Positions 1-8,207 of a DNA stretch of 38,955 bases are shown here, piece by piece. The stretch is from the NCBI RefSeq assembly GCF_003584125.1, contig NZ_QXFL01000013.1:1-38955 (forward strand). The letters are read 5' to 3'. Numbering within the stretch: the first letter of the stretch is position 1; each line of letters opens with the position of its first letter. The notes under the pieces are model-generated. The model was not told the DNA's origin and did no database searches. It worked only from the letters and a program-made list of their open reading frames with translations. A program made the translations under genes and the position numbers. Origin of the DNA: Aurantiacibacter zhengii (GTDB lineage Bacteria; Pseudomonadota; Alphaproteobacteria; Sphingomonadales; Sphingomonadaceae).

Positions 1-1439
1 GCGTGTTCATCGAGAAGTTCATCGAGGACCCGCGCCATATCGAGATCCAGGTGCTGGGCGACAAGCACGGCACGGTGCTCTACCTGAACGAGCGCGAGTG
101 CTCGATCCAGCGCCGCCACCAGAAGGTGGTGGAGGAAGCGCCGAGCCCCTTCGTCACGCCCGAGATGCGCAGGAAAATGGGCGAGCAGGCCGTCGCATTG
201 AGCAAGGCCGTGGGCTACCACTCGGCAGGCACGGTGGAACTGATCGTCAGCGGTGCGGACCCGACAGGGGAGAGCTTCTACTTCCTCGAGATGAACACTC
301 GCCTGCAGGTGGAGCATCCGGTGACAGAGGCGATCACCGGCATCGACCTTGTCGAATACATGATCCGCGTGGCTGCCGGCGAGAAGCTGCCGATGAGCCA
401 GGACGATATCGGCATCGATGGCTGGGCGATCGAGAACCGCATCTATGCCGAGGACCCCTATCGCGGCTTCCTGCCCAGCACGGGCAGGCTGGTGCGCTAC
501 TCGACTCCCGTCGAGCCGTGGGCGGGCGACCTTCGCGGTGTTGCCCAGGAAAACGGCGGGGGCGTGCGGTTCGACTCGGGCGTGCAGGAAGGCGGCGAGG
601 TGTCGATCTTCTACGATCCCATGATCGCCAAGCTGGTGACCTGGGGCACAACGCGCGAGGAGGCCGCCGACCTGCAGATCGCGGCGCTGGACGCGGTGGA
701 ACTGGAAGGGCTGGGGCACAACGTCGACTTCCTCTCCGCGCTGATGCAGCACCCGCGGTTCCGCGCAGGCGAGCTCACCACAGGGTTCATTGCCGAGGAA
801 TATCCCGAAGGCTTCGAAGGGGCGGCCACCAGCGAGGAGCGCACCCGCGTGATCGCTGCCATCGCTGCCGGGATCGAGTTTACCCACCAGGCGCGCCAGC
901 GGCAGATCAGCGGGCAGCTCGATGGCCCGCAGCCGGTCAGCCCCGCATGGATCGTGCGGGTCGATGGGCAGGACCACACGGTCACACTGGGCGAGGGCCA
1001 TGCCATCGTCGACGGGCACACGGTGGAGGTCACCTGCGACTGGGCCCCCGGCCAGCGCACCGCCACCGCCACGCAGCCCGACGGCCCTACGCTCGGCCTC
1101 ACCGTAACCCGCCAGCGCCCCAACTGGCAGATCAACACCCACGGCCGCACCTACACAGCGCGCGTGCTTCCCGCCCGCCTGGCAGGCCACGCCGGTCACA
1201 TGATCGAGAAGCAGCCGCCCGATACCAGCAAGATGCTGCTGTGCCCCATGCCCGGCCTGCTGGTGAAGCTGCACGTGGGCGAGGGCGACAAGGTCGAGGC
1301 CGGCCAGCCGCTCGCTACCGTCGAGGCCATGAAGATGGAAAACATCCTGCGCGCCGAAAAAGCAGGCACCGTCGCCTCCATCAACACCGCAGAAGGCGAA
1401 ACCCTGATGGTCGACGCCGTCATCCTCGAACTGGAGTGA
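1..1439 (+). CDS. pccA: Propionyl-CoA carboxylase-type biotin-dependent alpha chain, 5' truncated
   Basis: This is the C-terminal 479 or so residues of a biotin carboxylase/biotin carrier fusion. The reading frame is open at the window edge, so the GTG at position 3 is only an internal valine; a full PccA is about 660-670 residues. Visible parts are the ATP-grasp core (HIEIQVLGD, ECSIQRRHQKVVEEAPSP, EMNTRLQVEHPVTE), the biotin carboxylase C-terminal region (ENRIYAEDP, FYDPMIAKL), a linker/BT region and a C-terminal biotinyl domain with the EAMKMEN site where lysine is biotinylated. The enzyme carboxylates biotin with ATP and bicarbonate; the beta chain then transfers the carboxyl group to propionyl-CoA on the way to succinyl-CoA. 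The sequence FLSALMQHPRF followed by TGFIAEEYPEGF favours propionyl-CoA over methylcrotonyl- or acetyl-CoA carboxylase, but substrate choice rests with the beta subunit, which is not in view. Confidence 0.9.
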   Translation, partial: VFIEKFIEDPRHIEIQVLGDKHGTVLYLNERECSIQRRHQKVVEEAPSPFVTPEMRRKMGEQAVALSKAVGYHSAGTVELIVSGADPTGESFYFLEMNTRLQVEHPVTEAITGIDLVEYMIRVAAGEKLPMSQDDIGIDGWAIENRIYAEDPYRGFLPSTGRLVRYSTPVEPWAGDLRGVAQENGGGVRFDSGVQEGGEVSIFYDPMIAKLVTWGTTREEAADLQIAALDAVELEGLGHNVDFLSALMQHPRFRAGELTTGFIAEEYPEGFEGAATSEERTRVIAAIAAGIEFTHQARQRQISGQLDGPQPVSPAWIVRVDGQDHTVTLGEGHAIVDGHTVEVTCDWAPGQRTATATQPDGPTLGLTVTRQRPNWQINTHGRTYTARVLPARLAGHAGHMIEKQPPDTSKMLLCPMPGLLVKLHVGEGDKVEAGQPLATVEAMKMENILRAEKAGTVASINTAEGETLMVDAVILELE

Positions 1440-1458
1440 TACAGGCCTAGGGCCAGTA

Positions 1459-1486
1459 TTGCGAGGGTTTCGCAACCGGCTATAAT
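1459..1486 (+). promoter_or_regulatory. Candidate sigma70 promoter for the carbonic anhydrase gene
   Basis: A perfect TATAAT (1481-1486) lies 16 bases downstream of TTGCGA (1459-1464, 4 of 6 matches to the -35 consensus). The -35 half is also one arm of a short inverted repeat, TTGCGA ... TCGCAA (1459-1475), which could be an operator or the weak end hairpin of the upstream gene. Transcription would begin near 1493 and give a leader of about 130 bases before the carbonic anhydrase start. Confidence 0.5.
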
Positions 1487-1580
1487 GCAAACGCGGATAC
1501 CGGGCCCCTCTGGCGCGTCGCTGAAGCGGCGCGTGATGTCGGACCGCATCGGACAGCCGATGCAGTTTGACTGGAGCCAC

Positions 1581-1616
1581 ACTCCTCCAATCGCATCGGC
1601 AGGTGAGAAGAGGAGT
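1581..1616 (+). promoter_or_regulatory. Possible ribosome-site-sequestering hairpin in the carbonic anhydrase leader
   Basis: ACTCCTC at 1581-1587 is the exact reverse complement of GAGGAGT at 1610-1616, and the second arm contains the Shine-Dalgarno sequence AGGAG (1611-1615), seven bases before the ATG. Folding would hide the ribosome binding site in a 7-bp stem with a 22-base loop. Purine-rich sites find chance partners easily, so this is only a candidate for translational control. Confidence 0.25.
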
Positions 1617-1622
1617 TACGCT

Positions 1623-2357
1623 ATGACGACACGTAGAAATTTCATCGGTGGCATAAGCGCCGTTGGTGCAGCCTCGCTCGTGGGCGGGAATGCCGCGCTG
1701 GCGCAGGACAACGACGGCGGTTTGACGCCGGCCCCACTGGCAGGCGAACTGAGCCCGCAGCAGGCGCTGGACCTGCTGCGCGAAGGCAATGCTTCGTTCC
1801 TGCGCGGCGAACAGACCCGCGTCCTGACGAGCGCTCAGCGGCGTCTTGAACTAGCGAGAGGCCAGTCTCCGTTCGCTGCCTATGTAACCTGCTCCGACAG
1901 CCGCGTGCCGCCCGAACTGCTGTTCGGCCGCGGTCTGGGGGAGCTGTTCATCATCCGTAACGCAGGCAACACGGTGGACACCGTGGCGCTCGGCTCGATC
2001 GAATACGCGGTGGCCGTTCTCAAAACGCCGCTGGTGGTAGTGATGGGGCACGAAAGCTGCGGCGCGGTGAAGGCGGCAACGCAAGTGGTGACCGACAACG
2101 CGACCTTCCCCGGATCGATCGGGCCGATGGTCGAACCGATCATTCCAGCGGTGCTTGCGGCCCGGAACGAACCGGGCGACCTGCTGGACAATTCGGTGCG
2201 AGCCAACGTGCGCCGCGTCGTAGGCCAGTTGCGAAATCACAGCGATCCCTTGTTGCTCGAACCGCAAAGGGACGGAAGGCTGTGGGTTGTGGGTGCCTAT
2301 TACGATCTCGATCAGGGGGCGGTGGATTTCTTCGACCTGCCCGAAGGCGCCGAATAA
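1623..2357 (+). CDS. Beta-class carbonic anhydrase with Tat signal peptide
   Basis: Interconverts carbon dioxide and bicarbonate using zinc. The 244-residue product has the beta-class zinc ligands C90 and D92 (CSDSR), H143 and C146 (GHESCGA), plus R94 forming the usual Asp-Arg pair. The ATG at 1623 is chosen over an upstream in-frame ATG at 1485 because AGGAG stands seven bases before it and because the protein then begins with a twin-arginine signal (TRRNFIGG at residues 3-10), a hydrophobic stretch and an ALA cleavage site near residue 27. The enzyme should therefore be exported folded to the periplasm. Spacing of 183 bases from the carboxylase gene and a promoter-like sequence there suggest separate transcription. 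A functional link to the bicarbonate-using carboxylase upstream is possible but weakened by the predicted export. Confidence 0.9.
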   Translation: MTTRRNFIGGISAVGAASLVGGNAALAQDNDGGLTPAPLAGELSPQQALDLLREGNASFLRGEQTRVLTSAQRRLELARGQSPFAAYVTCSDSRVPPELLFGRGLGELFIIRNAGNTVDTVALGSIEYAVAVLKTPLVVVMGHESCGAVKAATQVVTDNATFPGSIGPMVEPIIPAVLAARNEPGDLLDNSVRANVRRVVGQLRNHSDPLLLEPQRDGRLWVVGAYYDLDQGAVDFFDLPEGAE

Positions 2358-2502
2358 CCGAACACTATTGGTGAGCCGGGCGAGCCAACGTACCGGCCCA
2401 TCGTACAAAAGCGATACATTCGCATGATCAGCCGCGTAGCTTGAAGGCATGGCATTCCAGGCGGAATCCGCCCATCAGCTCGGGCAGGACCGGACTGGCC
2501 CG
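2358..2502. other. Intergenic region between convergent genes
   Basis: These 145 bases separate the carbonic anhydrase from the convergent end of the T6SS operon. The only structure seen is a short inverted repeat GGCGG-AAT-CCGCC at about 2460-2472 without a following T-run, so no convincing intrinsic terminator is called on either strand. Confidence 0.4.
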
Positions 2503-3540
2503 TTATTCCAGCGCGGCCTTTTCCAGGAAGTCGAAGGCGTTTTCTCCGGCGGAGTAGATGTCGTTACCCCATTCGTCCCAGGCCATTTCGCCTGCGGCAC
2601 CACCAGCGATGCCGCCGACGATCACGCCGCCGATGGCAATTGCGGCCGGACCCAGTCCTCCGGTGCCCACACCGAAGGCCACGATCAGGGCGCCCGCTGC
2701 CCAGCCACCCAAGCTGCCGCCCAGAACCGCCGTCACTTCCCGGCCCACCCGCATGTTTCCCGCGCGTGTGCCTGACCGCTGATAGGTGTCGTGAACTTCC
2801 TTGCCGGTGGCCCCCAGTGAAACGATCTTGAACACGAGCGCGCCGTTCTTGAGTTTTGCCGCCAGTTTCTGGGCCTTCGCTGCTGCCTCGGAGATCTTGT
2901 CCAGTTCCTTCAGGTTGCTGCCGACGCGAACATCGTTCTTCAGCGCCTTGTGACTGATCCCGATCTTGTCCTTCATCCGGCTGCGCTGCGGGTTGGCGAG
3001 GAACATCTTCTGGCTCAAACCGGTGATCTGGCCGCGCAGGTCCTGTTCGATGAAGAAACGGGCGCTGTTGGCGGCGGAATGCTTTGTAAAACTCTTGCCC
3101 GGACTGCGCGCCGCAATTTCATAGTTTCGCCGGTACTCGCCCAGCGTGTCCGCGATGCGATTGGCCCGCTCGCTGAAATAGGTGAGGGTGTTCTCCGCAA
3201 CGCCAGCCCCGGTATCGAAGTCATTGCTGACCACGAGATCACGCACCCAGCTGAAATTGGCGTTGAATTCGGCGGCCGCCGGCTCTGCCATCGAGTTGCG
3301 CATGACGTAGTTTGCACGGCGGATTGAGCGACCAACCTGCTCAGGCGCCAACTTCGGCCCCTCCGCCAGGGAAGGAACAATCAGAAGTTCCCCCGGCATG
3401 ACCCGCGCGGCAGGAGAGGCGATACCGTTGAAGCGGAGAAAGTTCTGGACGGTCTCCGGGGCGGGATTTCGGTATGCCTCCTTCAGCATCGTATCGACGC
3501 TGCATGCCCTCTCGGCGGCGAGGAGGTAGAAGTCGGTCAC
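2503..3540 (-). CDS. Putative T6SS effector: LysM-like start and glycine-zipper membrane segment
   Basis: I do not recognise a named family. The 345-residue protein begins (GTG start) with a stretch resembling a LysM-type module: a hydrophilic loop, then FLRFNG and PGELLIVPS around residues 30-60. The middle (about 70-240) is helical and charged. Residues about 265-320 form a long Gly/Ala/Ile-rich hydrophobic region with repeated GxxxG spacing (for example GGVIVGGIAGGAAG), as in pore-forming or membrane-inserting toxins. A soluble acidic tail follows. It is the last gene of the tssA-clpV transcription unit, 19 bases after another unknown gene. The position at the end of a T6SS operon and the amphipathic/hydrophobic C-terminus suggest a membrane-targeting effector. 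This is inference; it could also be an accessory membrane protein. The GTG start has only a weak ribosome site (AAGAGA). Confidence 0.6.
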   Translation of the reverse strand: MTDFYLLAAERACSVDTMLKEAYRNPAPETVQNFLRFNGIASPAARVMPGELLIVPSLAEGPKLAPEQVGRSIRRANYVMRNSMAEPAAAEFNANFSWVRDLVVSNDFDTGAGVAENTLTYFSERANRIADTLGEYRRNYEIAARSPGKSFTKHSAANSARFFIEQDLRGQITGLSQKMFLANPQRSRMKDKIGISHKALKNDVRVGSNLKELDKISEAAAKAQKLAAKLKNGALVFKIVSLGATGKEVHDTYQRSGTRAGNMRVGREVTAVLGGSLGGWAAGALIVAFGVGTGGLGPAAIAIGGVIVGGIAGGAAGEMAWDEWGNDIYSAGENAFDFLEKAALE

Positions 3541-3559
3541 AATTCAAATTCTCTTTTGT

Positions 3560-4507
3560 CTAATTATCGTGCAGGCTTTCGATTTCTTGATATAGATCAT
3601 ACAACTCAGGAAGAGCGAACACGATCGGCAAACCAAATCGTTTGCCTATATGGATACGCTTTGCTGACTTAATTCCACTGGAAGATGCGGCTCTACTTGC
3701 CGCACTTGCGGACTTAGCGCGATCTAGTTTTCGTCCTATTTTCGCGATTTTGCTGGAGCTCGATTTACGGGCCAGAGAATTTTCCAGCTCCGCTATTTTC
3801 TTTTCTGCTTGCTGGGCGAGCTTCCAGTTCGACAGTCCCTTGCCGAACTCCTTTTTAACACTTGCATCGGCCAAGTCTGAAACAGCTTTCTCGACGCCCT
3901 TATCGATAATTACTAAGTTTCCCGCTTCGAGCGTCGGGGCAGTGAGAACCTCATAAATCGTGTGACCGATTTGAATGTTCGCGGCCAAGGGAGCTGCTGG
4001 GCCGAATGCCACTACTAGATTGCTCACGATTTTAACGCCTTTCAGAGCAGCAACGTGCTTTGTCCAATAATTCTCGATGTCCCTATTTGTTTTGCGAATG
4101 TCGGAAAAAACCGTCTTCAAGAGCTCTTCGTTTTCCGCACGATGAGTATGGAGGAAACGAAGATATTGGGCCGCATGCTGCGGACCGCGTGCCAATTTGT
4201 CGTAAAAGGTGTCCTGATATTTTAGCCCATGCGCCAAGGCATCAACTTCGACTTTTTTGAAGTCCGTATTTATCGTCGCCTCGCCCGGGGGCGTGTTGCT
4301 GAAAACCGGAAAGCCTTTGAGGGGATTATCGTCTCCCCACATCCAGTATAGCGCCGACATCATGTTGTTGTCTGAAAGGTCGGTTGGGGCCCATCCAGTT
4401 TTGGTGTGCGTGAGCATAGCACGGGACCTGCCTGCCGCCATGGCGAGGCGCGAGACCTGCTCAGATTTAATTGGGAAAGCCTTTACAACTGTTTTACTGT
4501 TTTTCAT
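3560..4507 (-). CDS. Unknown protein of low-GC composition after clpV; effector or partner candidate
   Basis: A 315-residue protein with no family I can name. The ATG at 4507 is preferred over the GTG at 4513 because GGGAG stands seven bases before it. Visible features: an N-terminal region rich in polar residues, a hydrophobic segment around residues 155-185 (KIVSNLVVAFGPAAPL), a Lys/Ala/Ser-rich helical stretch at about 205-275 that could be a coiled coil, and a C-terminal acidic end (YDLYQEIESL). Base composition is clearly lower in GC than the flanking tss genes (28 of 60 bases G or C in 3601-3660, against well over 60% in clpV), a sign of recent acquisition. It starts 12 bases after the clpV stop and is followed closely by another unknown gene, so it probably rides on the T6SS transcript. 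Which of the two, if either, is toxin and which is immunity or chaperone cannot be decided; no signal peptide is visible. Confidence 0.6.
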   Translation of the reverse strand: MKNSKTVVKAFPIKSEQVSRLAMAAGRSRAMLTHTKTGWAPTDLSDNNMMSALYWMWGDDNPLKGFPVFSNTPPGEATINTDFKKVEVDALAHGLKYQDTFYDKLARGPQHAAQYLRFLHTHRAENEELLKTVFSDIRKTNRDIENYWTKHVAALKGVKIVSNLVVAFGPAAPLAANIQIGHTIYEVLTAPTLEAGNLVIIDKGVEKAVSDLADASVKKEFGKGLSNWKLAQQAEKKIAELENSLARKSSSSKIAKIGRKLDRAKSASAASRAASSSGIKSAKRIHIGKRFGLPIVFALPELYDLYQEIESLHDN

Positions 4508-4519
4508 TGCCACGCTCCC

Positions 4520-7177
4520 TCAACCAAACTCGTATTCAAAACCGCTATCCACGGCTTTCACCTCGATCTTCTCGACCTCGTCGCCGTCCATCTGCCGTTC
4601 CAGCAGGGCGATCGACATGTCGGGCAGCATCGTGTTGGTCAGTATGTTGTCGATCATGCGGCCACCGGAATCGAGTTCGGTGCATCGGCTGACGATGTAG
4701 TCGACCACGTCGTCGCCGTAGGCGAATTCGATGCGGTGCTGGTCGTGGATGCGGCGCTTGATCCGGTCGAGCTGGATGCGCACGATGCCCGACAGCATCT
4801 CCGGTGACAGCGGCCAGTAGGGCAGGGTGACGAGGCGGCCCAACAGGGCGGGCGGGAAGGTCTTGAGCAGTTCCGGGCGCAGCGCGTTGGCCATCGCGTC
4901 GGGCTCGGGCTTCAGTTCCTCGTCCGACGCCATGTCCATGATCAGGTCCGTGCCGACGTTGCTGGTGAGCAGGATGATCGTGTTCTTGAAGTCGATGTAG
5001 CGGCCTTCGGCATCGTTCATGAAGCCTTTGTCAAAGACCTGGAAGAACATCTCGTGCACGTCCGGGTGGGCTTTCTCTACCTCGTCCAGCAGCACCACCG
5101 AGTAGGGGCGCCGTCGCACAGCCTCTGTCAGCACGCCGCCCTGGCCATAGCCGACATAGCCAGCCGGAGCGCCCTTGAGCGTGGAGACGGTGTGCGCCTC
5201 CTGGAACTCGCTCATGTTGATGGTGATCATCGACTCCTCGCCCGCGAACAGCAGTTCGGAAAGCGCGACCGCGGTTTCGGTCTTGCCAACGCCCGAGGGG
5301 CCGCAGAGCATGAACACGCCAACAGGCTTGTTCGGATTGTCCAGCTTGGCGCGGCTTGTCTGGATGCGGCGGGCAATCGCGTCGATGGCGTGATCCTGGC
5401 CTACCACGCGTTTCTTCAGGCGGTCCGCCAGTGTCAGGGTGGACTGGATCTCGTCCTTCACCATGCGGCCGATGGGGATACCGGTCCAGTCGCCGACAAC
5501 GGCGGCGACCGCATCGCTATCGACAACGGCGAAGACCATGGGGTCATCGCCCTGTGCTTCGCGGTAGCTGTCGATGGCATCGGCCAGCGTCTTCTCCAGC
5601 GCTTCCATGTCGGTGTCGGAGCTCTCGTCCTTCCGCGCATCGGCAAGAGCGGTGCGGGCATCGATGACCTTGGCCAGCTCTTCCTTCTCGCGCTCCCACT
5701 TGGCTTCGATGTCTTCGACAGCGCTCTTGGCGGCGGCTATGTCTTCCTGGATTTTCTCGTAGCGGTCGTCCGAGCGGTACTGGTTGCCCACTTCGCGTTC
5801 GACCACCTCGCGTTCCACCTCGAGCAGTTCCAGCTTGCGTCGGCGGTCCTCCACCTTCGCTGGGGTAGCGTGCTGCGACACGGCTACGCGCGCGCAGGAG
5901 GTATCGAGCAAGCTGACGGCCTTGTCCGGTAGCTGACGCGCCGGCACGTAGCGCTGAGAAAGGGTGACGGCAGCATCCACAGCCTCGTCCAGCACCACAA
6001 CGTTGTGATGCCCTTCCATCATCGGCACGACGGAGCGGATCATGTCGATGGCTTTTTCGCGATCCGGCTCGCCCACGTCCACGGTCTGGAACCGGCGGGT
6101 GAGGGCCGGGTCTTTTTCGAAATACTGGCGGTATTCGGCATAGGTCGTAGCGCCGATGGTGCGCAGGTTACCACGGGCCAGGGCAGGCTTCAGCAGGTTG
6201 GCGGCATCGCCGGTGCCCGCCTGGCCGCCCGCACCGACCAGCGTATGTGCCTCGTCGATGAACAGGATGATCGGTTCGTCAGAACCTTCCACCTCGTCGA
6301 TCACTGCGCGCAGACGTTTTTCGAACTCGCCTTTCATGCTGGCACCTGCCTGCATCAATCCGATGTCAAGCGAGCGCAGCGTTACGCCTTGCAAGGCCGG
6401 GGGTACGTCGCCATCGGCAAGCCGCTTGGCGAAGCCTTCGACAACGGCGGTTTTGCCGACACCCGCCTCGCCGACCAGGATCGGGTTGTTCTGGCGGCGG
6501 CGCAAAAGGATGTCGACGATCTGGCGGATTTCGGAATCGCGCCCCACGATCTTGTCCATCTTGCCGTCGCGCGCTTCCTGCGTGAGGTCGGTGGAGTATT
6601 TCTCCAGCGCGGTGCCGCCTTCCTGGCCGGTTTCACCGGGGCCGCTGGGCGCGCCATCGCTGGCGTCAGCGGAAGAGCCGCCGCCTACAGCCGTGTTTTC
6701 TTCGCTGGAATGCTTGGTGATCGTGTTGAAATCGGCAGCCAGCTTGTCGGGCTGAATCTTGCGAAACTCGTTGCTGATGGCGAACAGCGCGTTCCGCAGC
6801 GTCGCCGTCTTGGCCATGCCGTACATCAAATGGCCAGTGCGCACGCTGCCGGAGCCGAACTGCAGCGAGGCATAGAGCCAGCCCTTCTCGATCGCTTCCT
6901 CGATCTGCGGGGAGAAATCGGAAATGGCGCTCGCCCCGCGCGGCAGGGAATCGAGGGTTGTGACGATGTCCTTGGCCAGCTGACCTTCATCGAGGCCAAA
7001 GGCGGTGCGGATGGAGGCCACGTCATTGGACGAATCCTGCATCATGATGTGCAGCCAGTGGGCCAGTTCCACATAGGGATTGCCGCGCATCTTGCAGAAG
7101 CCGGTGGCTGTCTCCACGGCTTTCAGCGAAGTCGGATTAAGGCGCCCGAACAAGGCCTTGCGGCTGATTTCCGTCAT
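4520..7177 (-). CDS. tssH: T6SS sheath-disassembly ATPase ClpV (TssH)
   Basis: AAA+ unfoldase of the Hsp100/ClpB class that extracts TssC from contracted sheaths and recycles TssB/TssC in the cytoplasm. The 885-residue protein has an N-terminal Clp repeat domain (about 1-155), a Gly/Ser-rich linker (about 160-190) and two ATPase modules: Walker A GEAGVGKT at 236-243 with Walker B ILFIDEAHTL, and in the second half Walker A GPSGVGKT with Walker B VVLLDEVEKAH. The middle coiled coil with many Glu/Arg/Lys residues is present. Length matches ClpV (about 870-900). ATG start is preceded by AGGGGGA and lies 22 bases after tssG. The context, directly after tssEFG, separates it from the general chaperone ClpB. 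Confidence 0.95.
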   Translation of the reverse strand: MTEISRKALFGRLNPTSLKAVETATGFCKMRGNPYVELAHWLHIMMQDSSNDVASIRTAFGLDEGQLAKDIVTTLDSLPRGASAISDFSPQIEEAIEKGWLYASLQFGSGSVRTGHLMYGMAKTATLRNALFAISNEFRKIQPDKLAADFNTITKHSSEENTAVGGGSSADASDGAPSGPGETGQEGGTALEKYSTDLTQEARDGKMDKIVGRDSEIRQIVDILLRRRQNNPILVGEAGVGKTAVVEGFAKRLADGDVPPALQGVTLRSLDIGLMQAGASMKGEFEKRLRAVIDEVEGSDEPIILFIDEAHTLVGAGGQAGTGDAANLLKPALARGNLRTIGATTYAEYRQYFEKDPALTRRFQTVDVGEPDREKAIDMIRSVVPMMEGHHNVVVLDEAVDAAVTLSQRYVPARQLPDKAVSLLDTSCARVAVSQHATPAKVEDRRRKLELLEVEREVVEREVGNQYRSDDRYEKIQEDIAAAKSAVEDIEAKWEREKEELAKVIDARTALADARKDESSDTDMEALEKTLADAIDSYREAQGDDPMVFAVVDSDAVAAVVGDWTGIPIGRMVKDEIQSTLTLADRLKKRVVGQDHAIDAIARRIQTSRAKLDNPNKPVGVFMLCGPSGVGKTETAVALSELLFAGEESMITINMSEFQEAHTVSTLKGAPAGYVGYGQGGVLTEAVRRRPYSVVLLDEVEKAHPDVHEMFFQVFDKGFMNDAEGRYIDFKNTIILLTSNVGTDLIMDMASDEELKPEPDAMANALRPELLKTFPPALLGRLVTLPYWPLSPEMLSGIVRIQLDRIKRRIHDQHRIEFAYGDDVVDYIVSRCTELDSGGRMIDNILTNTMLPDMSIALLERQMDGDEVEKIEVKAVDSGFEYEFG

Positions 7178-7199
7178 CTGTCATTCCCCCTGTCAAATA

Positions 7200-8207
7200 T
7201 CATCGCAACGCGGTGCGCCGCAGGTGCACATCGCTGCGCATGTCGTCGTTCGAAACGTTTCCCAGCCACGAACACCATCCCAGCGGCGTGCGTCCGTCCA
7301 GGCTGGCTGGCGGAGCTTCGGGACCGGGCAGGCGCAGGCTTACCGTCCATTCGAGGTGCCCCGGCGTTATCGCGTCCAGCGCTTCCTTCACTATCGGGAA
7401 CAGCGGGCCGGACGGCAGCAGGCGGCGAAACTCGTGTTCCTGCGAAGACGTGATCTCGGCTGTAAAGGCGTAAGATACGTGCAGCATCCGGCTGCCGATC
7501 AGCGCATCGCCGAGTTTGTGATGGCGCAGGCCAAGCTGGGTCTGGTCCTCACGGTCGATGTCGGACCATCGCGGCTGGAATTCGAACACGCGCACGGGCA
7601 TATTCAGCAGGTGCCGCAGCAGGCCCTCGATCGAACCGGCACTGCGACGAGAGGCGAACTGCGAGGCATAGAAAAGCCGCGCCAGTCGCGGCATGGCACT
7701 GTTGTCGTTCGCACCTTCGCCAGCGCCGGTGAGCTGATCGATCCGCTCGCGAAACATGTCCTGGTCGGGCCTGTCTGCCTGCACTGCGGGCTGGGACACG
7801 GCCCAGGCGCGATAGAACAGCTGCAGGAACCGACCCGCCAGCAAATCAAGGAAATCGCCGAACGGCTGGCTTTTCGAATAGCGGCGTTCGTAGATCGCGA
7901 ATTCGGTGAGATGCAAGGGGAGCGGTCCCATCGGCCCGGTCAGCCCCAGCCAGTAACCCTCTGCCACCGGCACCGGCCCCTCGAACTTGATGTTGTCCAG
8001 CGTGGGGGCGGGAAAGGCGGTGTGCGGAATCTGGTGCAGCCGTATCACATCCTGCGAGGGCTGACGGCTCTTGCCGACCGGCGGCTTGTCACCGGCACGC
8101 GCGGCCGCGCCCCTGACTAGGGCGAACAGACTGTACCGACGCGGGATTTCCGCAGCTTCCCGCAGGAAGTTCAGATACCGTGTCGGCGACCGATCCTTGG
8201 TGGCCAT
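7200..8207 (-). CDS. tssG: T6SS baseplate subunit TssG
   Basis: Part of the TssEFGK wedge complex that forms the baseplate around the VgrG hub on the inner face of the cytoplasmic membrane. The 335-residue protein has the usual N-terminal helix with paired aromatic/basic residues (NFLREAAEIPRRYSLFALVR) and the family signature GLTGPMGPLPLHLTE at about residues 85-105, followed by YRAWAVSQP in the middle domain. Length is typical. Its start lies inside the end of tssF (37-base overlap), which implies translational coupling. The order tssE-tssF-tssG-clpV is the common one. Confidence 0.93.
   Translation of the reverse strand: MATKDRSPTRYLNFLREAAEIPRRYSLFALVRGAAARAGDKPPVGKSRQPSQDVIRLHQIPHTAFPAPTLDNIKFEGPVPVAEGYWLGLTGPMGPLPLHLTEFAIYERRYSKSQPFGDFLDLLAGRFLQLFYRAWAVSQPAVQADRPDQDMFRERIDQLTGAGEGANDNSAMPRLARLFYASQFASRRSAGSIEGLLRHLLNMPVRVFEFQPRWSDIDREDQTQLGLRHHKLGDALIGSRMLHVSYAFTAEITSSQEHEFRRLLPSGPLFPIVKEALDAITPGHLEWTVSLRLPGPEAPPASLDGRTPLGWCSWLGNVSNDDMRSDVHLRRTALR

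Noticed and set aside
1485..1622. Upstream in-frame ATG at 1485 as the carbonic anhydrase start
   Set aside because: It would lie right at the -10 box, lacks a ribosome site and would bury the twin-arginine signal about 46 residues inside the protein.
2460..2472. GGCGG-AAT-CCGCC hairpin as transcription terminator
   Set aside because: Stem of five base pairs with no T-run after it on either strand.
5054..7453. Long plus-strand open frames opposite clpV and tssG
   Set aside because: They are antisense to genes with complete family motifs, and their products are rich in His, Arg and Gln as expected for reverse-frame shadows of GC-rich genes.
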